Positions 53,295 to 64,000 of a stretch of DNA of 64,000 nucleotides are shown in pieces. This DNA is from Agrypnia vestita. Taxonomy: Eukaryota; Arthropoda; Insecta; Trichoptera; Phryganeidae. The first letter of the stretch is position 1. Every line of letters begins with the position of its first letter. Location of the stretch: contig JADDOH010023642.1 in assembly GCA_016648135.1 (NCBI GenBank), forward strand, positions 185,798 through 249,797, read 5' to 3'. Made by a program: the position numbers and the translations under genes. Under the pieces are notes generated by a model, which was not told the origin of the DNA, ran no database searches, and saw only the letters and a program-made list of their open reading frames with translations.

Positions 53295-54775
53295 AGTCGG
53301 CGACTAGGAACATTCAAAGTTATGTTTTCGACACAAAATTCTGAATCAACATTACCACGAATTATATTATAAAGTTATGTTAATATTGTATTAGAAACAT
53401 GACTAAGAATGACTATGTGCAAGTTTTTGGCATAGGATTCCATTCGTAATATTATTCAATTATTTGTTATGTTATTATTACTCAAGTATACGGTAAAACA
53501 ATATTTTAAAGGCATGACTAAGAATGACTGTGCGAATTTTAAACATAGGATCCCCTCTGAATATTATTATTCAAACGAAGGTGATAGGGCGATGAAATTT
53601 TAATCGGAATTCAATTACGCAAATGATAAAATCACAATCATTCACGATACCACCACAGTGACATTCGTGATAACCCGGGACCGATAATACTGCGGAATTC
53701 GTGATTAACTATTCATCTGACAGTGTGTGGGAGTCCCAGTTAATTCACGATATAGGTAAATAGGAACTTAAGGTTAATGAATATTTTTTCTAAGAAAAAT
53801 AACAGTTCCGTTCTTAGAATGAAACTCGCATTGCTGACCATACATCACTACGATGCCGGAAATTATGCAACCTTCTGAACAAATCAAATTACGATGAGTT
53901 AATCCTAAAATCCTAAACAACCTCACGGTAATGTAAATAGTAAAGGCCTAGTCTATTGGTATGCTGGTTACGAGTAAATTTTTTACACCTGGCACTGTAA
54001 AGTGTGTAAAGTCGGCCACTGACGTATCTGTCGCTATTATAATTTTTTTATCATTAGAATATAATAAGATATAGATTTGATTACAGTTTAATTATTATAT
54101 GACTAGGAAATGAAATAATATTAATCACGTCTTAATAATAATGACTGCCGATGTCCTTCATCAGCTGAAAATTAATTTTGACTAAAAGTTAATTTTCATT
54201 AATTTATATTATTTATTATTATTATTTAATTAATTTGATTAAATAATATTTTATTATATACATAAACAAAAAATAACTAAACTTATATATTTATTTAGAA
54301 ACAAAGACAAAAATATATAAAATGTATATGCTGTCACATGTCGTGTCTAAGGAGGAATGGACTAAAACACTAGAAATTAACTAGCGATTCATTCATTATG
54401 ATTAATTAACTATTCAACGTACAAAGTTATTTAAAACAAATTAAACTTAACATTTTTTCGCAGTACATCACTCACATCACTCATAAATGAATACTTTATT
54501 ATCGCTGGGTAACATGTATTTAACATTCACTAGAACATTCCATCCAGTTCTCGCTCGCAGTATTTATCGCATTTATTTATCTCACCAATTAGGTACTTAG
54601 GCTCGATTATTCGCTGTATTTATCTCACAAAATGAAAAATATATAATTAGTCAGATTCTTGATATTTTCAAAAATTAGTTTGAGCAGCCTAGACGTTTGC
54701 TATGTATAAAGTAATTTGTTTTTAAAATAAATAATTAAACAAACCACAAAGACTTATTAGACGACCCAATATTAG
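53295..54775. other. AT-rich spacer
   Basis: A truncated ribozyme-like start (CAGCTGATGAAGGACATCGG on the minus strand, 54182-54163) lacks the GAAA half. Nothing else recognised. Confidence 0.35.
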
Positions 54776-54779
54776 TGAT

Positions 54780-54920
54780 TGAGTAGCTTGTTGGTTGTGA
54801 CTCTCGCCTAGTGATCCAGTGGTCCACAGTTCGAGGCCCATTCCAGGACACCAAAAAGTTAAGCTTAGTTTGAAAATAGTAAGATACAGTGTTTATAAAT
54901 TTATGCTCTAATTTATATAA
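54780..54920 (+). mobile_element. SINE-3 copy
   Basis: GAGTAGCTTGTTGGTTGTGA, CTCTCGCCTAGTGATCCAGT, CAGTTCGAGGCCC (B box), AAGTTAAGCTTAGTTTGAAA. Confidence 0.6.
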
Positions 54921-55320
54921 AGGGAATATAATAATTATTATTCAATTATTTATTTCCTGTAATTATTGACACATTACTAGCAGTCGAATTCGTGACGTAG
55001 TAATTTATCGTAACCGGGTCAAGGGTATATAACAATTATCTTGTCTTTCCTTGCAAATTCTCGCTAACGCGTAAATATGTCAGAAAATTGCTTGTTTATC
55101 TGGATATATAATAATAAAATTACTATTGAAACAATGCTTTGTCAATAGATCGTAAATCAATGAAAATGGTCGGTTTACATAGTACGCTATTTAAAAACAA
55201 TTAAAAAAAAACTGTGAGATAGAAAATAAAATATCTAACACCGCGCCAAAAACTGGAATATCTTATTAATCTATAATTTTTTATGTAAATGTGTGTTCAT
55301 AAACGTATTATACTCGTACA

Positions 55321-55466
55321 GTAAGGCCCAAATACAGAGTCAATATTTAATGATTTAAAGGTTAAGGTACATCTTTAAAGCTTAATTTTCAGTACAAATT
55401 TACACTTTTAAGGCGTACTTTAACCTTTAAATCATTTAAGTATTGACTCTGTATTCTGCACTAAGA
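55321..55466. repeat. Palindromic MITE, about 57-bp arms
   Basis: AAGGCCCAAATACAGAGTCA..GATTTAAAGGTTAAGGTAC pairs with GTACTTTAACCTTTAAATC..TGACTCTGTATTCTGCAC around a 30-bp loop. Confidence 0.7.
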
Positions 55467-55469
55467 CAA

Positions 55470-55990
55470 GATAATAATGAAGTTACCAAAGAAATCAGTT
55501 TATTATTCCCGAAATTATCGAAATGATTGAAAATTTTCACATAGACATTTTTAAAAAAGGAGAAAAATTACAGACCTGAATGACACTCTGCATAAGTCAA
55601 TAACAAAACAGGCATCCCCTTAATACTCTCACAAACATACAAAAGCATCCCTGTCCGATAAATGAGATCTCCAAGTTAATAATACTAACGTTCTATAACG
55701 CCAATCTATACAGAAACGGCAACCTAAATGTACTCTTCATGACATAGGCTCAGTTCAAAAGCAAAATATTGATTAAAAAAACTTGGTCGCTTGAGCATGT
55801 AATACACGTTCAACACAGACAAAATTATATCGCGCCGAAGACCTTTACTTGTCGTACGACACACGGCGTTGGTCTTGGAACCCGCGCACACCTAACCTCG
55901 CATGGCAATATTATACTTACGACTAGTTGATCTTTAGTACATTTCTTAATTGTGTTTGTTGATGAGCGACACTATAAATTAAGTTCTTAA
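55470..55990. other. Spacer
   Basis: Nothing recognised. Confidence 0.35.
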
Positions 55991-55994
55991 CATT

Positions 55995-56275
55995 ATTTAT
56001 AATTTATCAAACATAATAATTTCCTTTTTTGTCTGTCTGTCCGTCCGTAACTTCCGTAACGTGTAACGCCCGTAATTTTATTCGAATTCCCGGCTAAAAA
56101 AACAATCTAGACGACCGGAGACGGGGCTTGAACCCCGGGCTAAAGCAAACCCTAACCGTCCGTTTAACGCTTGGTGCTTCGGCCGCCTCTCCATGGACCA
56201 CCAAACGATACTCTATATGCTAGAGCTTAGCAAAGACGCGAACCAATATTCCGACATTCTTCACGGGTTAGAGCT
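55995..56275 (-). mobile_element. SINE-1 copy
   Basis: Minus strand has the GCCCGGGGTTCAAGCCCCGT B-box arm, TTTTTTAGCCGGGAATTCGA and the GGACAGACAGACA tail. The first part of the body is shortened. Confidence 0.6.
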
Positions 56276-56279
56276 AGTG

Positions 56280-56810
56280 ACTTCATAATTATAAAAAAAT
56301 ATATTGTGTAATCAAGTTATCATAAATTTTTAAACTCTAATATCACCCTAAGTCCATCTATCAGGGTGAATGACGACTCACTGGTGGTCTGTTTGTTAGA
56401 ATATAAAAAAATAACATTAAATAAAGAACATAATGAAGCAGTTTAAAAAATCATAAATCAATAAAGTAGTGACGTAATCATAAATTAGTGACGTAATCAT
56501 AAATTAGTTCATGAAATCAATAAGATGAAGTGGCAAGATTGGGTGGACCAGATATTGGAGAATGGCTACGTAAGAACCTTTATTCAAGAAGATTATTAAC
56601 ATTATTATTATTACTATTGACATTAAGGCATTATTTATTTGTTATTCATCATATAAGGGTACTATGTATTGTGTAAAAACTTGTTAATCTGGAACATATT
56701 GCTAAATTTGATTATTGATTTGCGTTAGTCCGAATATTATTTACAATTTCTTTAATCACTATTTATTATTTATTATTTATTCATTATTCATTACTTATTA
56801 TTAATTTATC
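56280..56810. other. AT-rich spacer
   Basis: Short direct repeat GTGACGTAATCATAAATTA (56469 and 56487). No gene. Confidence 0.35.
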
Positions 56811-56814
56811 GTAA

Positions 56815-56940
56815 AAAGTGTATTGTGTAATTATAAAATATTCAAAATGTTCGTACTTTGTACTCTGGGACCATCTATTACGGTCATTAATGACCTGTTG
56901 ATGATCTGTTAGTTACAAAATAAAAATAAAATAAAATATT
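56815..56940 (+). repeat. Retroposon 3' end, second copy
   Basis: GTGTATTGTGTAATTATAAA, TTTGTACTCTGGGACCATCT, GGTCATTAATGACCTGTTG, matching 44645-44775. Confidence 0.5.
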
Positions 56941-56944
56941 ATAT

Positions 56945-58390
56945 GAAAGTGAATGTTGCAAGGGTTACATTTTATTTTAGGGGCGATAAATCGGCGTTTA
57001 TTGGACACATGACAATTATTTGCTTAATACGTACACACATACATATATTTACATTCATATAAATATAAGATAAAATGTTATACATTTACCTTACTAGGAA
57101 TATAGAAATATGTACCTGTTTTGAGGTAGGTAGCCTTCGATGATCATTTTATCGCCTTAGATCAATAACTAATATTTTCTTAATCATTGATAGATTTGGC
57201 GATCAAATTTTAAAGATTATCCATGATGATCATGTAATAAACTATGTTGCCTCTACATAAGTTAAAATATAATTTTATCATTAAGTTTCGAGAGTAACAG
57301 AATCTCTCATCGAAAAGTTAAACATTAAAATATGAATAATACAATAGAACAATTTAAAGAAAAGAAAAATCTTACCACGATAATAAACTTAGAACCAAGC
57401 ATATTCCATGTCCAGATATTTCTTTAATTCTTTGACGCTCCTACAACGAAAAATTTCAACATAATTCGAAAATGTATTCCGTATGAAACTCTATTATCTA
57501 TAAGTGGATATTATTGATCAGTTTAGCACTATCTTTGATATCTTTTGAGTGATCTGATCGGTCACTTATCCATTCAAGTGAATAAGTGACAATTTAAATA
57601 CCATTTAAGAGCAGTGATTTTTTCAAAATTAGCACCGCCTTGAAAATTAAAAACGCCAAACAAAAAGTACGCGAAAAACTAAATGTCACGTAAACGGTGT
57701 CAAGAGACAATAATAAATATACTTATTTTAAAACACACTGTAGAGGTCATTCATCAGTTAAGCATTGATAAGTGACTCGTAGTACGTATGATAGTATTTG
57801 TTTGTTTGCATGTATACATATACGGGAGATCCCCCGCGACACGTGGATCTCGAAACATTCCGCGACCGTTGCGAGTCATTGGGCACCATGCGAAAAGTGA
57901 GTCACTGGTGACAAGGCCAATGAGCTAACTAGGGTGTCCTTTTTACAGAGTGCAAGAAATTTGATTGCGCCGTAAATTATTCACAGATTCTCGGTCAATG
58001 GCGTGATTTGATTGCGCGGTAAAGTGGCCGGACACAATGTGGCACTTTTTTGTGCCACAACCGTGATATAAGCGTTTAATTTCAAATTGCGATGATTGGT
58101 CATCTGATCGAAATACGATAATTTCTTTGTCTGTCGGTCCGTAACATCCGCCGCTGGCTAGAATTACGCTGGAAGTACAACTTTAGGTAGAGTGTGACAC
58201 GCAATCAGCGCGGCCCAAGTTACACGTAAGGGTCGTTATTAGTTTATTATTATATCCCGTAATTTTTCACTGGTTTACGGATATTGTAAAATAATTTTGT
58301 TTTAAATAATATCTGTAAAAGTATCATCTTCTCCGTCTCCGTCTTTTCTAGTTCTATTTCTATTATCTGTTTCATCCTGGAATTAATATA
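56945..58390. other. AT-rich spacer
   Basis: Apart from the decayed ribozyme motif and a SINE-1-like tail scrap (ATTTCTTTGTCTGTCGGTCC, 58120), nothing recognised. 57830-58080 is locally GC-richer. Confidence 0.35.
57283..57325 (-). ncRNA. Decayed hammerhead-like motif
   Basis: Minus strand TTCGATGAGAGATTCTGTTA, then CTCTCGAAACTTAATGA. Stem II (GAGAG/CTCTC) and GAAA are present; C3 and U4 of the core are changed and stem III does not pair. Confidence 0.35.
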
Positions 58391-58394
58391 AAAT

Positions 58395-58465
58395 TTAATT
58401 AAGATACATTATAGAAGTCTCACAGAGACGAAGCTATTTATACGAATAAGTCTTTACAGAGAGTC
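58395..58465 (+). repeat. Repeat A fragment
   Basis: TTAAGATACATTATAGAAGT, CTCACAGAGACGAAGCTATT. Confidence 0.55.
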
Positions 58466-58489
58466 CACCGGGCTTTCGAGCTACTACAG

Positions 58490-58825
58490 GATATACGCCC
58501 TGTGGACATCCTTTGAAGGCTTCCTCGAGAGTTAAATTCTCTATTAAAAGTGGGTAGGCGTTAATATTTATAGCGTAATTTTAATATTAAAATCAAAGAA
58601 CATATGAGGTGTCTAAATAACAACAATTTTTCCGAATTTTCCAACCACCTCATAGAAAATAATCATAAATTTGACCCAAAAATAGGGGTGAAAGTATTAA
58701 ATACTTATAATAAAGGTTTAAAATTGAATAATTTAGAAATTTTTTACATTAGGGAGGCGGTGAATAATAGATTACCTCTCATTAATAACCAAATTAATTA
58801 TCCATATATCCTTCGTTTAATTTAA
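58490..58825 (+). pseudogene. Penelope-like element GIY-YIG endonuclease, C-terminal fragment
   Basis: An open stretch ending in TAA reads FSEFSNHLIENNHKFDPKIG, VKVLNTYNKGLKLNNLEIFY, IREAVNNRLPLINNQ. The pattern F..HL....H.f......vL....KG.kL..LE...I matches the C-terminal half of the GIY-YIG domain that closes Penelope-like polyproteins. Upstream sequence is frameshifted. A C-rich 3' UTR (CACCCACTTTAGACCCTGCC) and a hammerhead follow in the same orientation, the normal order in these elements. Confidence 0.6.
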
Positions 58826-59026
58826 CGTTCACAAAAGATATGGTAACACCCACTTTAGACCCTGCCCCCTCTCACTCTTTATCGTTAGATTCCTGAATTG
58901 TTCAGAAGGCTATAATCAGTGCATGCTTGTCTCTGACAAGATTAACACGCATGTGATCAATATTGGTGATAGTTTAACAATACTATGGTTGGGGTGTATA
59001 GTGTTGTGAATATAGTAGTGTAGTTT

Positions 59027-59070
59027 TGGTCCTGACGAAGAGACGGGTGCGTCTCGAAACCGGTAGACCA
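59027..59070 (+). ncRNA. Minimal hammerhead ribozyme (intact by inspection)
   Basis: Stem I TGGTC/GACCA (59027-59031 with 59066-59070), core CTGACGA 59032-59038, one extra A at 59039, stem II GAGACG/CGTCTC with GGTG loop (59040-59055), GAAA 59056-59059, stem III ACC/GGT with no loop, cleavage base A59065. Every conserved core position of a type I hammerhead is met. Located about 200 bp after the GIY-YIG stop codon. Confidence 0.8.
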
Positions 59071-59309
59071 TAAATCTGGTAGTGGTTTTTACTAAGTTTA
59101 CTAACATTCTGTTAATATTTTCATTCTTGTTTTCAAATATATGATATGTAATTAACACCATTATTTACAATTCAATCAAATAAATAAAAAAATTACAATT
59201 CACAAGACTTCTAAACACGTTTCCCATATAAATAGCTTCGTCCTGTTGGACTTCTTTCATTTATCTTATTATTTAATATTCTTCCTCTGTGGACAAATGG
59301 AAGTGATGG

Positions 59310-59470
59310 CTAGAATTGGCAAAAAATGAATGTGCAAATATTATGTAGAATAATGCGGTGGAAATACGGTCGCTCAGATGTGCGTGTGGAAAATCTGTTT
59401 TCGATAGATTGAGGAATGAACAACTTGTACGAGAGAACGTAATGCTGGCTACGGCGTAGTAGATTTCTAG
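59310..59470 (+). pseudogene. LINE family B scrap
   Basis: Contains GAAATACGGTCGCTCAGATG and FDRLRNEQLVRENVMLATA, matching the VDRVRNEQIRRE region of family B. Confidence 0.5.
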
Positions 59471-59500
59471 CTATAGAGAGAGAGAGAGAGAGAGAGACAG
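59471..59500 (+). repeat. (GA)n microsatellite
   Basis: About 12 GA units at the point where the LINE B frame breaks off. Confidence 0.7.
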
Positions 59501-59544
59501 ATGTTAAAACGTGAAATGTACGTCGCGTCGAGGTCATCAGATTC

Positions 59545-60190
59545 CCCGGTAATTTGTGGCAGTGGTCGATCTCGCTACAACAGTAGCGCCGGCGTCACAA
59601 CGATCAAGTATGCATTTACTGCACTCGCTGGTTGATTAGTAAACCACACAAACCGGTAGCGGGCGAGGTAATTCACCTGTCAGCAGGAAGCAACCAAGAC
59701 ACGGATGACATTGAAAGTGCATTCATTTAGCGCGGTCGCAATACCTTCCTGCGATCTATTATGCGTCCATACGGCAGCGCGCAACAACTTTAACACGTAT
59801 AGCATCAACGCATTCAAGAGATATTTTTTACCACGAAACTATAATAACAAACTGTCACACTCACTCTCCGTTGCCTAAGCTATGTAGATATGGCAAAACA
59901 GTACACTGAATTTGTAGACGCGTTTCATGACACTTTCTAAAAAAATCTTATATCTCTCGATTTTGGGATAGTTTTGTGTTAACAAATCTGCTTAATTTTT
60001 CAAATTTATAATTTCATAATATAATCAAACTGTATATTGCTAAGAACCTAAGAAGCTCTGTTTGTAGGTAGGTATTTTTAATATTACATATTTACATTTA
60101 CTATTAGATATGTACTAAATTACATTCATTACATCATACACATCACTTATGGGTGCCAAACTTGGCCAGCTACGAGCAAAAACAACCAAA
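59545..60190. other. Spacer
   Basis: 59550-59800 is GC-richer than average, with no coding motif; the rest is AT-rich. Confidence 0.35.
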
Positions 60191-60194
60191 AACT

Positions 60195-60535
60195 TATAGT
60201 TTGCCAACGCAACATGGAACGGAGTATGCTAAAATATAAGGCTACGTAACCGGTGGACGAATACAAAAATAAGGGAAAGGACAAAAATTAGCGATGTTTT
60301 ACAAAAAAAAAAACCAAATGGAACTGATCTGGTCATATTATGAGAACAAAGAGAGAAAAATGGACAAAAGATGTAATGGAATGGTATCCTAGAAATGGAA
60401 AAAGACAAAAAGGACGTTAAATAAAGAGATGGGAAGATGACTTACCAAAGGATGGAGAAGAATAGCTCGCGACAGAGATGAGTGAAGAAACTAGGGGAGA
60501 GCTATGTCAGAGGACAACCTGACCAACATACTGGT
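60195..60535 (+). pseudogene. RTE-like LINE fragment
   Basis: AQRNMERSMLKYKA, KWNWSGHIMRTKREKWTKDV, MEWYPRNGKRQKGR, and a RWEDDL block, interrupted by stops. This matches the common insect AQRAMER..L.W.GHIAR...W...V..W.PR.GKR..GRP..RW.DD signature. Confidence 0.65.
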
Positions 60536-60559
60536 TGCTGAATGTAACTTATCTAATTA

Positions 60560-60665
60560 AGTTACGTCCCTCTCGTATCCGTAAACTTAATACAACGAAA
60601 CAATGCGCGTATTACGCACTGTACCCCATAACTCAATTGCAAGCTTATATGGAAAGACCTATAAG
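60560..60665 (+). repeat. Single arm of the 22.3-kb palindrome
   Basis: CGTCCCTCTCGTATCCGTAA, CAATGCGCGTATTACGCACT and CAAGCTTATATGGAAAGACC match the loop and right arm at 22355-22455. Confidence 0.65.
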
Positions 60666-60669
60666 AAAA

Positions 60670-61210
60670 ATATGAAATTAACAAAAAACTATATCAAACA
60701 GGGCTTGGACGTTTTCAGCACATAAAGATATCAAACCCATGCATAACCCATTTTTAAACATTTTGTGGGTTGGATGCTTTCTGCATAACAACGTCCAATT
60801 TATACTTTTTTTCCTCCAATATATTGGAGTACGATATAAGCCACCTTACCCCATGAGGAAGTTCAAAAATGAGAAGAGCCCATAGTAAAATAGTTCTCAG
60901 TATCTATAAAATACAACGTGCGCGCGCTAATATTTTCATGTCACTTATTTATCTGTGCAATGAAATACGATTAGAATGTAGCCAATGACGTGGCGTTTAA
61001 TGTGTCAAGGTAAATAATATGCATAACGTGTTGGCACTTGAAAAAATATGAATAAACATTTTACATTTACTATAGAGAATATTACAATTTATAGTTATGC
61101 AGTTTCCGAAACGAAAACAGGAAACCATCTCACTAAACTAACAATTTCATTATCATAATGCAGCCATGATTCATCGAGGATCTTTCCTTTCTAATCATTT
61201 TTTTTTAAAA
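60670..61210. other. Spacer
   Basis: Nothing recognised. Confidence 0.35.
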
Positions 61211-61214
61211 TAGA

Positions 61215-61385
61215 GGTGTGAACACGGAATACGTGTCACATCAATATTCTTACTATTTTAAAATTAAGCTAAACGCTTGTGCTATGAAAATAAGACTAAC
61301 TTGATGGTCTGGAGTAAGATTCGAACCTGCGACCTTTGGATCACGAGGCGAGAGTCCTAACCACAAGACCAACTAGCTACTCAAA
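61215..61385 (-). mobile_element. SINE-3 copy with intact B box
   Basis: Minus strand: GAGTAGCTAGTTGGTCTTGT, GGTTAGGACTCTCGCCTCGT, GCAGGTTCGAATC, CATAGCACAAGCGTTTAGCT. The tRNA-like head keeps both polymerase III boxes. Confidence 0.7.
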
Positions 61386-61469
61386 TGTTGTAATCAATGT
61401 GCCCATGTTTTCGCAATATTATCGCCACATCATTTTCGGGATCTTCCTGAACTAATTTCAATATTTATT

Positions 61470-61500
61470 TATTTCATCATCATCATCATCATCATCTTCA
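61470..61500 (+). repeat. (ATC)n microsatellite
   Basis: About seven CAT/ATC units, placed as the 3' tail of the LINE fragment that follows on the minus strand. Confidence 0.65.
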
Positions 61501-61504
61501 TCCC

Positions 61505-61900
61505 CTTCTCCTAGTAGGATCGGGGGCCTAAAGACAAGGTGTTTCTATGATCCCCTGTCTTGCGCTGCTTCTGCACGAGTCAACCAGTCTAGACCCATTC
61601 TGTTTACATAAACTTTTCTATTGCTTCTCCCAGCTTAATCTGGGGCGACCCTTGCCAGGGGAATTCTCCTTGGTATTTGTTCCTCTGGCATTCTTAGCAC
61701 ATGTCCAAGCCACCTCATTTTTGATTTTTCTATGAGTAGGGGCTCCATGCTGAGTGTGTGTCTTATATCGGCATTTCTCACACTGTCCATCAATGTGACT
61801 CCCGCTACCTCCCTTAGAAAACTCATCTCGGCAGCCTGGATCCTTGCTCTCACTCTCACCACCCTGTATATCTTCCTAACCATTGACATTATTAAGTCAC
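61505..61900 (-). pseudogene. LINE reverse transcriptase C-terminal fragment
   Basis: Minus strand: ARIQAAEMSFLREVAGVTLM, DSVRNADIRHTLSMEPLLIE, KSKMRWLGHVLRMPEEQIPR. The AEM.FLR...G....D..RN..I...L...PLL..IE..RW.GHV.RM signature is that of RTE/BovB-type elements. Terminated by (ATC)n. Confidence 0.7.
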
Positions 61901-61985
61901 GGATGCTTGAACATTTTGAACTTGAACTCATTGACGAGGCAGGAATCCACCTGTAGGGTTTTTGCTACTAGCTATGAGACACTTT
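61880..61985. repeat. Family-F-like foldback end
   Basis: CCATTGACATTATTAAGTCA, GAGGCAGGAATCCACCTGTA and GCTATGAGACACTTTGTATAC, as at 18170-18260. Confidence 0.5.
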
Positions 61986-61989
61986 GTAT

Positions 61990-62860
61990 ACATCACAGAA
62001 TAATCTAAGTCTGCTGATGCGTGAAAAAAAAACAAATACACCCTCAATAAAAATGAATGATTGGTTTTTAAAAAGTGATTATAAATGACTAATTAAGCAA
62101 TTAAGCAATATTTCTCTATCTAGGAACAATAAAAAAATAAGAAGGCTATTTTATCAGTCAACAAACAAGTGACGTAGAAAATGAGATGATAGACAGTACC
62201 TATTTACGTTATCGGCGTCACGTGCCAGTAGTAGGTATTATCTCGCGATGCGTAATTTCAAATTGGTATTTTTAAATAAAAACAATAGGATTGTAATGCC
62301 GATTGGAAATAGATTACGAGTACACAATATTTTTGATTTAATTTTTTTATTAAATTAATAATCACAAAAAAATGCTAATGAATATTTTTTTAGATCTTAA
62401 ACTAGCAATATAATATAGTAATAGTAATTTAAACGTTTTCTTTGAGCTTTATCGAGACGTAAATAACCGTACAATAAAATAAACATATATGTAGAGTATA
62501 CAAGATTTTAACATAATATTTAAATTAAATACTAAATTAGCCGATACACCCGGCGTTGCACGGTAAAAAAATTAACTTCAGGTACCAATTATGTATCTAC
62601 CTATAACCTGTAATCTATTTAACACCCCTCCCCCGCTCAATCCCCCCTACCCTACGTACGTGATTGGTTGACATCGCCAAATATTTTTTAAAAACCTGAG
62701 AAACCCAGTAAGGATGTGAAAAAGTTTAATAAAAAATTTAATATTTAAAAAAAATTAAAAGTAGCATTTTAAAATTAAATTATTTTAAACACAAAAACGA
62801 TCGTTATCATTTTTCGATGGTGGCTAGTATAATAGGTACCCATTTCTGGCAATAAAAACT
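61990..62860. other. AT-rich spacer
   Basis: 62540-62660 contains AGCCGATACACCCGGCGTTGC and a C-rich run (ACCCCTCCCCCGCTCAATCC), likely a dispersed repeat end. No gene. Confidence 0.35.
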
Positions 62861-62864
62861 AACC

Positions 62865-62920
62865 TTCACGCCGTTTCCCAGAGAGGTATGCAGAGAGGAT
62901 AGAACGCCACACTATTATAT
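62865..62920 (-). pseudogene. LINE family B terminal scrap
   Basis: Minus strand WRSILSAYLSGKRRE-like coding from AGTGTGGCGTTCTATCCTCT. Confidence 0.4.
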
Positions 62921-63283
62921 GTTAAGCTGCGCTAGGAACCTGGAACTGTTCAGGACGTTTTTGCGGGTGTGGGTCTCCAGGTGGGAAATCCTTCGGTGTT
63001 TCAACCGTGGTAATATATATTCTTGATTGCTTAATCTTGTTTTTGTGCTGTCTGTTTAACCGAAAAGGGAGTTTTCTTTTCCTATAGCCTCAAATGTACC
63101 GACCTATTTGCTCCTAACATCCTGTGTATCCCTTGTGCCTTTATATTTATTGTTTTGAAATATTTTGGTGGTTTATGTATATTTTTAAATAATAAAGAAG
63201 TGAACCGACGGGGCAATGAGGGCAAAATTTTGGATGGCTGCTTTGCAGTGCTGGGTTGCACGGCTGCCTTTAGCATTAAAAAA

Positions 63284-63360
63284 TGCCAACCTGGCGGCGA
63301 ATGAGTAGGACCGATGTAGGAGCTTTGCTTATAAAACGGTCCTGCGTAAGCGGTGGGTCT
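63284..63360 (+). repeat. Dispersed AACCTGGCG motif
   Basis: AACCTGGCGGCGAATGAGTA, GGACCGATGTAGGAGCTTTG, AAAACGGTCCTGCG, related to 48058-48145 and (inverted) 43318-43410. Element unknown. Confidence 0.5.
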
Positions 63361-63770
63361 GCCCTCACACTATTCTGTCACGGCATACCACTTTCACTTC
63401 GTCCGATTTCATACATCTCCTCGCACACGCTCTTCGGTTTTTGAAGCTTCCAACAGGGCCTCCCTCGAATATTTGAGGCACATATCTGGTCATCCCGGAT
63501 CTTCCGCGCCCTCTGTTTCTGCTTCCTTCAACACTCGCCTCATAAATTTTCTTTAAAATCCATCCCTCATCACTCATCCGTTCCACATGGCTAAACCATC
63601 TCAGCGATGCTTACTTTATTCTGTCTTTTACGCTGCAGGCAGCATTAGATTCACTTCCGATTCGTTCATTCTCTACTCTATAGTACAAAAATTTTCCACT
63701 TATACGTCTGAGCGACCGCATTTCTACTGTAATCAGTTCACTTTCGTTCTTTTTTGACCAATTCCAGGCA
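63360..63770 (-). pseudogene. LINE family B fragment
   Basis: Minus strand: NESELITVEMRSLRRISGKF, LRWFSHVERMSDEGWILKKI, YEASVEGSRNRGRGRSGMTR. Stops between blocks. Confidence 0.6.
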
Positions 63771-64000
63771 TCAGACAAAATTTTATATATCTAATAGTAA
63801 TCGAAGTAATCGACTGTTTACGAGAATATCAAACGAAGCTTTGACGTCTTCCCGCTAGTCGATTTCCGAACAATAAAATTTTTCAGTTTTATTATTTGAT
63901 ATTTGTGTATTTCTCTTTATTTCGTATTAAATATTACGGGACTCGTTTCCTTAAATAAATGAAAAATATGTTTAATAATATATATAAATAAATATATGTG

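Noticed and set aside
61303..61383. tRNA gene with intact A and B boxes (minus)
   Set aside because: The same head is followed by the same non-tRNA body at 34.0 and 54.8 kb, so it is a SINE-3 copy.
25..64000. CRISPR array, bacterial operons or insertion sequences
   Set aside because: No regular spacer-repeat arrays or dense ORFs; introns, SINEs and LINEs show eukaryotic DNA.

Overview
The window is nuclear DNA of an insect. Intergenic DNA is AT-rich, genes are intron-split with GT-AG splice sites, and arthropod-type retroelement remnants are dense: RTE, L2/CR1 and jockey-like LINE tails, Penelope-like elements, tRNA-derived SINEs and foldback MITEs. The repeat mix looks lepidopteran, but order-level assignment is an inference and was not tested by a search.

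Region 1 (1-9.4 kb) holds one complete protein-coding gene on the minus strand. Eight exons with matching phases join into a 501-residue coiled-coil protein with a trichohyalin-plectin-homology region. Length and layout match trichoplein (TCHP), a centriole/basal-body protein. Its introns hold a solo LTR with a 4-bp target duplication, an L2-like LINE tail beside the exon 3 acceptor, a zinc-finger LINE tail and other debris.

Region 2 (9.4-37.5 kb) has no recognisable host coding exon. It is layered with palindromic elements, LINE 3' ends, SINEs and MITEs, including a 757-bp element with 36-bp perfect terminal repeats. Near 33.9-34.2 kb is a heat-shock-type promoter: GAAnnTTC modules, then GAA repeated every 10 bp, then a TATA box. 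A SINE sits between the array and the TATA box, and no heat-shock protein ORF follows.

Region 3 (37.5-64 kb) begins with a well-formed promoter and first coding exon of a secreted-protein gene on the plus strand (TATA box, initiator, signal peptide, phase-1 donor). I could not place its later exons. The rest is again repeat-rich and includes a nearly perfect 176-bp-arm palindrome around a 22-nt tandem array (50.5-50.9 kb) and a Penelope-like GIY-YIG fragment followed by a hammerhead ribozyme (58.5-59.1 kb).

The most coherent unusual system is a set of minimal type I hammerhead ribozyme motifs of Penelope-like type on both strands. Three are intact by inspection (21.8, 44.9 and 59.0 kb), a fourth is near-intact (15.2 kb), and about six more are decayed. 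The other strong lead is the orphan heat-shock promoter.
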